A DNA stretch of 26,925 nt from CAYXAA01 sp964462985 (GTDB taxonomy: Bacteria > Pseudomonadota > Alphaproteobacteria > Rhizobiales > Stappiaceae). Both the position numbers and the translations under genes were made by a program. Position 1 is the stretch's first letter, and every line of letters begins with the position of its first letter. Location: contig CAYXAA010000049.1 of the NCBI GenBank assembly GCA_964462985.1, positions 1 to 26,925 on the forward strand, written 5' to 3'. The notes below the pieces were generated by a model. That model worked only from the letters and a program-made list of their open reading frames with translations. It was not told the origin of the DNA and did no database searches. Shown here in pieces: positions 1-6,211 of the stretch.

Positions 1-178
1 TCGCGGTGCCCTCGGCCGCCTTGACGGCCTGCGGGATCTCCAGCAGGTGCAGCCGCACCGGGGTGTTCGGGCCGAGCATGTCCCCGGAGGCGATCCGGAA
101 CAGCAGCGCGTAGCCGATCTGCCCGGCGGCGCCGGTGACGGTGACGGTGACCGGCGCGGTCTCGGCGGGGCCGGTCAT
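1..178 (-). CDS. mdh: Malate dehydrogenase, N-terminal 59 residues (partial, actinobacterial type)
   Basis: This is the beginning of an NAD-dependent malate dehydrogenase (malate to oxaloacetate, TCA cycle), cut off by the window edge. The reading frame starts at an ATG at 178, preceded by a GAGGAG ribosome binding site, and lies 46 bases downstream of the icd stop. Visible are the nucleotide-binding glycine motif VTVTGAAGQIGYALLFRIAS and the segments LLEIPQAVKAAEGTA. These match the cytosolic-like MDH of actinobacteria, not the LDH-like MDH usual in alphaproteobacteria (a different subfamily beginning with an ALIGAGQIGG-type motif). All 59 codons end in G or C. I infer that this stretch comes from a different organism than the rest of the window, either by recombination or by misassembly. 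Confidence 0.85.
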   Translation of the reverse strand, partial: MTGPAETAPVTVTVTGAAGQIGYALLFRIASGDMLGPNTPVRLHLLEIPQAVKAAEGTA

Positions 179-224
179 GGTGCTCCTCGGGGGGTCTCCT
201 CGGCGGCGGCCGGTCGGACGGGGG

Positions 225-1445
225 TCAGGCGGACGTGGCCAGGCGGCGGGCCAGGTTCTCGTCGAGCGCGGCGAGGAAGCCCTCCGTGGTCAGCCACGGC
301 TGGTCGGGGCCGATGAGCAGCGCGAGGTCCTTCGTCATCGCGCCGCTCTCGACGGTCTTCACGACGACGTCCTCGAGCGTCTGCGCGAACGCCGTCACCT
401 CGGGCGTGCCGTCGAGCTTGCCCCGGTGGGCCAGGCCGCGCGTCCACGCGAAGATCGAGGCGATCGGGTTGGTCGACGTCGGCTGCCCGGCCTGGTGCTG
501 GCGGTAGTGCCGGGTGACCGTGCCGTGCGCGGCCTCGGCCTCGACCGTGCGGCCGTCGGGCGTCATGAGCACGCTCGTCATGAGGCCGAGCGAGCCGAAG
601 CCCTGCGCGACGGTGTCGGACTGGACGTCGCCGTCGTAGTTCTTGCAGGCCCAGACGTAGCCGCCAGACCACTTCAGCGCGGCCGCAACCATGTCGTCGA
701 TCAGCCGGTGCTCGTACCAGATCTTGGCTTCCTTGAACTTGTCCTCGAACTCGGCCTCGTAGATCTCCTGGAAGATGTCCTTGAAACGGCCGTCGTAGGC
801 CTTGAGGATCGTGTTCTTGGTCGACAGGTAGCAGGGTACGCCGCGCTGCAGCGCGTAGTTCATCGAGGCGCGGGCGAAGTCGCGGATCGAATCGTCGAGG
901 TTGTACATCGCCATCGCGACGCCGGAGCCCGGTGCCTGGAACACCTCGTGCTCGATCACCTGGCCGTCGGCACCGGTGAACTTGATCGTCAGCGTGCCAG
1001 CGCCGGGGAACTTGAAGTCGGTGGCGCGATACTGGTCGCCGAAGGCGTGGCGTCCGACGATGATCGGCTTGGTCCAGCCAGGCACCAGGCGCGGCACGTT
1101 CTTGCAGATGATCGGCTCACGGAAGATGACGCCGCCGAGGATGTTGCGGATCGTGCCGTTCGGCGAGCGCCACATCTTCTTCAGGCCGAATTCCTGGACG
1201 CGGGCCTCGTCCGGCGTGATCGTGGCGCATTTTACGCCGACGCCGAATTCCTTGATGGCCTTGGCGGCGTCCACGGTGATCTGGTCGTCGGTCTCGTCGC
1301 GCTTCTGGATCGACAGGTCGTAGTACCTGAGATCGATGTCGAGATAGGGGTGGATCAGCTTGTCCTTGATGAACTGCCAGATGATCCTGGTCATCTCGTC
1401 GCCGTCGAGTTCGACAACCGGGTTGGCAACCTTGATCTTCGCCAT
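225..1445 (-). CDS. icd: NADP-dependent isocitrate dehydrogenase, apparently mosaic
   Basis: The protein oxidatively decarboxylates isocitrate to 2-oxoglutarate in the TCA cycle. At 406 residues it is full length for the homodimeric eukaryote-like NADP-IDH family. The N-terminal MAKIKVANPVVELDGDEMTR, the substrate loop around KMWRSPNGTIRN (residues 90-101) and the conserved KWSGGYVWACKNYDGDVQSD block (258-277) are all present. Residues 1 to about 258 resemble alphaproteobacterial IDH. Residues from about 317 on (QPTSTNPIASIF, HRGKLDGTPEV, PWLTTEGFLAALDENL) resemble actinobacterial IDH. The wobble bases change in step: the 146 sense codons from 665 back to 228 all end in G or C, and the first A/T-ending codon appears at 666. 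The start is an ATG after a GAGGT motif. The enzyme call is certain; whether this hybrid exists in nature is not. Confidence 0.9.
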   Translation of the reverse strand: MAKIKVANPVVELDGDEMTRIIWQFIKDKLIHPYLDIDLRYYDLSIQKRDETDDQITVDAAKAIKEFGVGVKCATITPDEARVQEFGLKKMWRSPNGTIRNILGGVIFREPIICKNVPRLVPGWTKPIIVGRHAFGDQYRATDFKFPGAGTLTIKFTGADGQVIEHEVFQAPGSGVAMAMYNLDDSIRDFARASMNYALQRGVPCYLSTKNTILKAYDGRFKDIFQEIYEAEFEDKFKEAKIWYEHRLIDDMVAAALKWSGGYVWACKNYDGDVQSDTVAQGFGSLGLMTSVLMTPDGRTVEAEAAHGTVTRHYRQHQAGQPTSTNPIASIFAWTRGLAHRGKLDGTPEVTAFAQTLEDVVVKTVESGAMTKDLALLIGPDQPWLTTEGFLAALDENLARRLATSA

Positions 1446-1806
1446 GGTGCTTTGGACCTCGTTCTTGGTGTGGCGCCGGGTAGGCGGGGTATTGGTTCGG
1501 CCACGGCGCCGTCGGGTGATCGACGGGCAACGATGGCGATCGCGCGGCCCTCATAGCAAAGCGTCGGGCTGACGGAAAGCCGCCGAAGGTCGACGAGCGT
1601 CCCTCGTGCGCCACCAGGCGCTCAAATAGTGTGGCAATCCATTGGCACGATGCCGACTTTTGCCGTTCGCGCGAGTCCGGCTGCGGAGGCGGCTTTGCCA
1701 TGGGCCTACCACCGCAAATGGTGGCAAGAATCGCCGGATTGTGCTGGATTGTGGAAGCGAAGCCGCGCGGGGGCGGCGACGCTGGATCGCACGGTGACGG
1801 TTTGCG
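1446..1806. other. 361-base spacer between icd and the histidine kinase gene
   Basis: This divergent spacer must hold the upstream regions of both icd (minus) and the kinase gene (plus). Short reading frames run through it on both strands, but none has a convincing ribosome binding site or recognisable product. The only structure I see is a 7-base inverted repeat, GGCGCCG (1472-1478) with CGGCGCC (1504-1510), in the icd leader. I could not identify clear promoter hexamers. Confidence 0.5.
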
Positions 1807-3207
1807 ATGCGCTGGGCCAAGGCACTCTACCTTTCGCTGCTCGCCGGTCTTGTGGTGATCGCCGCCTCGCTGCTGTTCCTGATCTTCTCGATCTCCAACC
1901 AGTACAGCGAGGACGTGCGCGAGTATCGGCAAAACCTGGTCTGGTTCACCGCGCAGCTGTCCGGTGAACTGAACGCGTTCGTGCGCCGGCTGGACGAGTA
2001 TCTGATGGGCATGGACGAGGACATCCTCAACGTCTCTCGCCGCTTCGACATCTTCTGGAGCCGCGCTGCCAACCTGGAAGCGGGCGCGATCGGGCGGGAG
2101 CTGCGCCAGGTTCCCGGCGCCGATGCCCTGTTCGAGGAACTGCAGGACGGCCTCAAGAAGGGAGACCGGCTGCTCACCCTGATGCGCGAGGGCGACCGGG
2201 AGGCGGCCTGGGAGATGCGCAGCACCTTCATCGCTCTCGAGGAGCCAATCGAGGAATTCCGGTCGCAGATCTATGCCAAGCGGGTGGAAGACGTCGACCT
2301 GCAGCGCGATGCCCTTACGGCGTCGCTGCGGGTGATGACGGCGCTGGTGATTGGTCTGGTGGTCAGCATCGCCTCTGCCGGCGCGCTGATGTTCATCGAT
2401 CGCAGCCGGATGCACCGGCTGCAGGCCGAGCTGGAGGAGCGCGTGGCTGAACGAACGCTGGAGCTGGCGCAATCCATCGCCGATCTTCGCGAAGCCAACG
2501 TGCGGCTCAGCCAGTTCAACAACATCGCCTCCCACGACCTGAAGGAACCGGTGCGCAAGATCCGGGTCTTCAGTGACCTTCTGTTCGAAGGCGTGAACGA
2601 GAACAATCCCGAGACAATCCGCTATGCCGCGAATGTCATGCGCTCCGCGGCGGAGCGGGCGCGCGGGCTGATTTCCGGTCTGCTGGAGTATTCCGAAGCG
2701 TCAGACAAGGAGATTGCCAAGGCCGAGGTTTCCCTGGCGGTCCTGGTCAGTCGCGTCACGGAAAGCCTGTCCGAACAGATCCGCGAGACAGGGGCGACGG
2801 TCGAGCTCGAAGACGGCGATGCCGTGATTGCGGCCGACGCTCTGCTGGCCGAGCAGCTGTTCCAGAACCTGATCTCGAATGGTCTGAAATACCGACGCGA
2901 GGATGTTGCGCCGCAGATCCGGATCAGTGTGGATCGTGATGAAACGGGCGAAGTCGCGACGGTCCATGTCCGCGACAACGGCATCGGTTTCGACATGATG
3001 CACCGTCAGCAGGTGTTCGAGCCGTTCCGGCGACTGCACGGCCGCGGCGAATACAGCGGCACCGGGATGGGCCTTGCCATTTGTGCCACGATTGCAAAAC
3101 GTCACGGCTGGACCATCGGTGCGACCAGCCAGCCCGGCGTCGGTTCGGATTTCCACGTCGAGCTCAACCCGCAGCCGGCCGACGTTGCCGCTGCGATGGC
3201 GGGCTGA
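1807..3207 (+). CDS. Membrane-bound sensor histidine kinase, orphan
   Basis: This is a two-component sensor kinase that should autophosphorylate on a histidine and pass the phosphate to an unidentified response regulator. The 466 residues comprise a first membrane segment (about 7-29), an extracytoplasmic sensor region of about 145 residues rich in charged helices, a second membrane segment (about 176-198), a coiled coil (about 202-235), a HisKA dimerisation helix with phospho-acceptor H243 in ASHDLKEPVRK, and a HATPase domain. The ATPase domain shows the N box NLISNGLKYR (about 354), the G1 box DNGIGFD (about 389) and the G2 box GTGMGLAI (about 417). The SHDLKEP form of the H box is typical of phytochrome-like kinases, but no PAS or GAF domain is present. 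No response regulator gene lies nearby. An in-frame stop at 1795 makes 1807 the first possible ATG; it lacks a clear ribosome binding site. The signal sensed is unknown. Confidence 0.85.
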   Translation: MRWAKALYLSLLAGLVVIAASLLFLIFSISNQYSEDVREYRQNLVWFTAQLSGELNAFVRRLDEYLMGMDEDILNVSRRFDIFWSRAANLEAGAIGRELRQVPGADALFEELQDGLKKGDRLLTLMREGDREAAWEMRSTFIALEEPIEEFRSQIYAKRVEDVDLQRDALTASLRVMTALVIGLVVSIASAGALMFIDRSRMHRLQAELEERVAERTLELAQSIADLREANVRLSQFNNIASHDLKEPVRKIRVFSDLLFEGVNENNPETIRYAANVMRSAAERARGLISGLLEYSEASDKEIAKAEVSLAVLVSRVTESLSEQIRETGATVELEDGDAVIAADALLAEQLFQNLISNGLKYRREDVAPQIRISVDRDETGEVATVHVRDNGIGFDMMHRQQVFEPFRRLHGRGEYSGTGMGLAICATIAKRHGWTIGATSQPGVGSDFHVELNPQPADVAAAMAG

Positions 3208-3233
3208 CCCTGCGCCGGGCGCCGGTGCCGTCG

Positions 3234-3797
3234 TCAGCGTCCCAGCTGGCGGACGGCGAGGGCGATTGCGATGTAGCTCCAGCCGTTGAAGGCGACCGAG
3301 AGGCCGGCGATCAGGCCGAGCGCCCAGCCGGCCGATGCGGGGAATTCGAACCAGATCATCAGTCCCGCGGCGATCGAGATCACCCCGGCGGCCACGATCC
3401 AGCCCCAGCCCCGGGTCGGCCGGAGCCGGTAGCCGAACACGAGCTGGCTGACCCCTTGCGCAAGAAACACGGCCGCGACCACCAGGGTCAGGGCGAGCGT
3501 GCCCGCAAGCGGGTGGGTGTAGATCACGATGCCGCCGACGACGGCGATGATGCCGGTGACCAGATCCCAGAGAAAGCCGCTCCAGCCTTGGGACTTGAAG
3601 GCGTGATAGATCTGCACCAGTCCGCCGATCACGAGCACGGCAGCGATCAGAAGGGTAATGGCGATCGAGGAGGCCAGCGGTGCGGCAATCAGGATAAGCC
3701 CGCCGATGACGAGCACCACGCCGAGTGCCAGGAGCCAGCCCCAGTTCGCGCGGAGCCTGTCCGCGGCATAGCCAAAATTCGTCTCCGCCTGCGTCAT
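3234..3797 (-). CDS. HdeD-family (DUF308) membrane protein
   Basis: This 187-residue, very hydrophobic protein has about six predicted membrane helices arranged as repeated pairs, for example LLALGVVLVIGGLILIAAPL near the N-terminus and WGWIVAAGVISIAAGLMIW toward the end. This is the pattern of the HdeD family, named after the E. coli acid-resistance membrane protein; its molecular role is poorly defined. The start at 3797 is chosen because a GGAGGA ribosome binding site lies just upstream. The frame stays open to about 4643, but that extension is antisense to trmJ and should be ignored. The gene converges on the histidine kinase gene with a gap of about 26 bases. Family assignment is good; function is unknown. 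Confidence 0.8.
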   Translation of the reverse strand: MTQAETNFGYAADRLRANWGWLLALGVVLVIGGLILIAAPLASSIAITLLIAAVLVIGGLVQIYHAFKSQGWSGFLWDLVTGIIAVVGGIVIYTHPLAGTLALTLVVAAVFLAQGVSQLVFGYRLRPTRGWGWIVAAGVISIAAGLMIWFEFPASAGWALGLIAGLSVAFNGWSYIAIALAVRQLGR

Positions 3798-3941
3798 GGC
3801 GAATCCTCCGCTTCCACTGACGATGCGAGCAGGATATCGCGCGCGGTGATTCCCGCCTAGCGACGCGGCCGGACCGGATCCGGGTAGCTTGTTCGGGAGG
3901 CACCTCTTTCCATCACCAGCGGGTTCGGATACATCCGCGCC

Positions 3942-4763
3942 ATGACCGCAGACGATCCAAGCGGCGGCGCCGCGGCGGAACCCCGGCCGCCCGCCGTCAT
4001 CCTGTGCGAACCGCAACTCGGCGAGAACATCGGCACGGCCGCCCGCGCCATGGCGAATTTCGGACTGACCGATCTTCGCATCGTCAATCCACGCGACGGC
4101 TGGCCAAGCGAAAAGGCGAGGGCGGCCGCGAGCCGGGCCGACCACGTCATCGATGCCGTCCAGGTGTTCTCGACCGTGGAGGAGGCGATCGCCGACCTCA
4201 CCTTCGTCTTTGCCACCACCCGGCGGTCGCGCGAGGTTCCCAAGCCCGTGCGCGGCCCGGACGAGGCGGCCGAGACCGCGGTTCGGATCGGCGCCGGCGG
4301 CTATGCCACCGGCTATCTGTTCGGCCGAGAGCGCTGGGGGCTCAACAACGACGAGGTTGCGCTCGCCGATGAAATCGTCACCCTGCCGGTCGACCCCGAT
4401 TTCGCTTCGCTCAACATCGCCCAGGCGGTGCTGGTCTGCGCCTATGAATGGCGAGTGAAGGCGACCGGCGCCGCCCTGCCGTTCCGCCTCGATGCCACAC
4501 AGAATCCGCCGGCCTCCAAGGAGGATCTCGTGCGCCTGTTCGAGCACCTTGAAGGCGCGCTCGACCGCGTCGACTTCTTCCGTCCTGCCGAACGGCGTCC
4601 GTCCATGGTCCGCAATCTGCGCAACATCTTTCAGAAGGCGCATCTGACCGATCAGGAAGTCAAGACGCTGCGTGGCATTATCGCGGCGCTGGAACGCCGG
4701 CCGACCCGCCCGCGCCGGGATCAGGAAACACCTGCCGCGACCGAACGGAACGGCGGGGCATGA
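3942..4763 (+). CDS. trmJ: tRNA (cytidine/uridine-32-2'-O)-methyltransferase TrmJ (SPOUT family)
   Basis: The product should transfer a methyl group from S-adenosylmethionine to the 2'-hydroxyl of nucleotide 32 in the tRNA anticodon loop. All three SPOUT (trefoil-knot) motifs are visible: motif 1 ENIGTAARAMANFGL (about 29-43), motif 2 LFGRERWGLNNDE (about 127-139) and motif 3 SLNIAQAVLVCAYEW (about 155-169). The C-terminal segment of about 90 residues with RRPSMVRNLRNIF fits TrmJ rather than a generic TrmH. At 273 residues the size is usual. The stop overlaps the start of murI, so the two are translationally coupled. The start ATG lacks a strong ribosome binding site. Substrate specificity at position 32 is inferred from the family. 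Confidence 0.87.
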   Translation: MTADDPSGGAAAEPRPPAVILCEPQLGENIGTAARAMANFGLTDLRIVNPRDGWPSEKARAAASRADHVIDAVQVFSTVEEAIADLTFVFATTRRSREVPKPVRGPDEAAETAVRIGAGGYATGYLFGRERWGLNNDEVALADEIVTLPVDPDFASLNIAQAVLVCAYEWRVKATGAALPFRLDATQNPPASKEDLVRLFEHLEGALDRVDFFRPAERRPSMVRNLRNIFQKAHLTDQEVKTLRGIIAALERRPTRPRRDQETPAATERNGGA

Positions 4764-5515
4764 GCGACGGCCGCCCGGTCCTGGTGCTCGACAGTGGTGT
4801 CGGCGGCCTGACGGTCGCCCGGGAGATCCGGAAGCTCCTGCCTGGCCTGCCGCTGGTTTACGCCGCCGACGATGCCGCCTTTCCCTATGGCGACTGGGAC
4901 GAGGGCGCGCTCAGGGAGCATATCGTCGCCCTGGCACGAACGCTCGTCGCGGAGCACGACCCACAGGCGCTGGTGATCGCCTGCAACACCGCCTCCACGC
5001 TGGTGCTGCCGCCGCTGAGGGCCGGGCTGACGATCCCGGTCGTCGGGACGGTGCCGGCGATCAAGCCCGCGGCGGAGCAGACGCGCAGCGGCCACGTTTC
5101 GGTGCTGGCAACGCCTGGGACGGTGAAGCGCGACTATACCTTCGACCTGATCGCGCAATTCGCGCCGGAGGTGGCGGTGACCCTGGTCGGCGCGCGCCAT
5201 CTTGCGCGGCTCGCGGAGGATAAGCTCGCCGGGCGGCCGCTCGACCGGGAACTCCTGGCCCGGGAGATCGCTCCGTGCTTCCGGGAAAAGGACGGCCGGC
5301 GCACCGACGTCGTCGTGCTTGCCTGCACGCATTTCCCATTCCTGATCGATGCGTTCCACGCCGCCGCGCCCTGGTCGGTGACCTGGATCGACCCGGCGCC
5401 GGCCATCGCGCGCCGGCTGGCAAGTCTTATTTCGGCCGAGGCCGGCCCGGCCGGTCGGTTCGACCGCGCGCTCTACACGTCCGGACGGCCCTTCCTACTG
5501 CCGCTCGCCGATTAG
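4760..5515 (+). CDS. murI: Glutamate racemase
   Basis: MurI interconverts L- and D-glutamate without a cofactor, supplying D-glutamate for peptidoglycan. The 251-residue protein shows the substrate-binding LDSGVGGLTV motif (about residues 10-19), the first catalytic cysteine C75 in ACNTAS and the second, C189, in ACTHFPF. Both active-site cysteines are therefore intact. It overlaps the trmJ stop by four bases (ATGA), and the trmJ-murI order is known from related alphaproteobacteria. Its 3' end overlaps the 3' end of the convergent marR-type gene by about 21 bases. The length is slightly below the usual 265-285, but nothing essential is missing. Confidence 0.93.
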   Translation: MSDGRPVLVLDSGVGGLTVAREIRKLLPGLPLVYAADDAAFPYGDWDEGALREHIVALARTLVAEHDPQALVIACNTASTLVLPPLRAGLTIPVVGTVPAIKPAAEQTRSGHVSVLATPGTVKRDYTFDLIAQFAPEVAVTLVGARHLARLAEDKLAGRPLDRELLAREIAPCFREKDGRRTDVVVLACTHFPFLIDAFHAAAPWSVTWIDPAPAIARRLASLISAEAGPAGRFDRALYTSGRPFLLPLAD

Positions 5516-6058
5516 CCCAGGATCTGGCGGCAGCGGTGCGATTGGACCGGCCTCGATCGGATCGGCAGCCGAAAAGGCGATCTGTTCCGGATCCAGCAGG
5601 TCGGCAACCGTGCGGAATGCCTGGACAACGCGCGCCTGCTCGGTCTCCGGCAATGCGGCGAAGCCGCGGACAAAATGATCCGGAAACAGCGGCGGTGCGG
5701 CGGCGAGAATGCGCGCGCCTTCGTCGGTCAGCCTGGTGTGGACGATGCGCCGGTCGACCGTGCTGCGGCGGCGCTCGACCAGACCGCGAGCCTCCAGCTT
5801 GTCGAGGATCGTCACCACGGTGGCCGGACTGAGGTCGATCTGTCGCGAGATTGCGGCAGTCGTCAGCTCGCCGAGATCGCGCACGGCCTGAAGCAGGACG
5901 ATCTGAGGCAGCGTCAGGCCGGTGTCGCGAGCCACCCGCTTGGACCGCATGTCGGTCGCGCGGGAAATGCGCCGGATCGACTTCATCACGGCCGCGATTG
6001 TTTCGTTCTGTCTGGTGGCGATGTCGGTCAAAGCAGGACTCCGTCGATACCACGTCAC
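5495..6058 (-). CDS. MarR-family transcriptional regulator, divergent from the NAGGN operon
   Basis: This is a DNA-binding dimeric repressor-type protein of about 187 residues. The winged helix-turn-helix is clear: a helix LPQIVLLQAVRDLG, the recognition region LTTAAISRQIDLSPATVVTI and the wing LVERRRSTVDRRIVHTRLT. It lies divergent from the asnO-ngg-peptidase operon, and a palindrome sits between them. I infer that it regulates that operon and itself. The start given is a GTG at 6058 without a ribosome binding site. A TTG at 6031 has a GGAG seven bases upstream and may be the true start, giving about 178 residues. The 3' end overlaps murI on the opposite strand. The ligand is unknown. Confidence 0.82.
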   Translation of the reverse strand: MTWYRRSPALTDIATRQNETIAAVMKSIRRISRATDMRSKRVARDTGLTLPQIVLLQAVRDLGELTTAAISRQIDLSPATVVTILDKLEARGLVERRRSTVDRRIVHTRLTDEGARILAAAPPLFPDHFVRGFAALPETEQARVVQAFRTVADLLDPEQIAFSAADPIEAGPIAPLPPDPGLIGERQ

Positions 6059-6070
6059 CGTTACAGTAAA

Positions 6071-6092
6071 AATGATTTGATTTCAAATTATA
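6071..6092. promoter_or_regulatory. Probable MarR operator (inverted repeat ATTTGA-TT-TCAAAT)
   Basis: A perfect 6-base inverted repeat, ATTTGA (6075-6080) and TCAAAT (6083-6088), lies in an unusually A/T-rich stretch between the divergent marR-type gene and asnO. Its size and position fit a MarR-family binding site. It overlaps a perfect TATAAT on the minus strand (6092-6087), which would be the -10 box of the regulator gene. It also overlaps the likely -35 of the asnO operon. Binding is inferred, not shown. Confidence 0.55.
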
Positions 6093-6105
6093 TGTGGTCT
6101 AAGTA
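6077..6105 (+). promoter_or_regulatory. Candidate promoter of the NAGGN operon
   Basis: TTGATT (6077-6082) and TAAGTA (6100-6105) are separated by 17 bases, a good fit to a housekeeping promoter. The -35 box lies inside the palindrome, so a bound repressor would block it. This predicts a leader of about 100 bases before the asnO start at 6212. Confidence 0.4.
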
Positions 6106-6120
6106 AATCCGCGGAACCGG

Positions 6121-6170
6121 CGCGGATCGGTCCGCGTTGCCGTTGGCGTGTAGCGCCGGACACATCCGGC
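6121..6170 (+). other. Two tandem hairpins in the asnO leader
   Basis: Two perfect 6-bp stems with 4-base loops follow each other in the untranslated leader: CGCGGA-TCGG-TCCGCG (6121-6136) and GCCGGA-CACA-TCCGGC (6155-6170). Neither is followed by a T-run, so they are not simple terminators. They could affect mRNA stability or translation. Confidence 0.4.
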
Positions 6171-6211
6171 ACCGGGGCCGTTGGCCGACAACACGGAGAG
6201 CACGAAACGGT

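Noticed and set aside
225..1445. Frameshift in icd as the explanation for the change in character
   Set aside because: The frame is continuous and both halves align with IDH at full length; composition and similarity change without any frame break.
135..1556. A 473-codon plus-strand frame across icd
   Set aside because: It is a shadow of icd: arginine- and valine-rich, with no motif, while the minus-strand frame is a complete and recognisable enzyme.
3798..4643. Long open extension of the HdeD frame upstream, antisense to trmJ
   Set aside because: It has no family similarity, overlaps a clear SPOUT methyltransferase on the other strand, and a good ribosome binding site marks the HdeD start at 3797.
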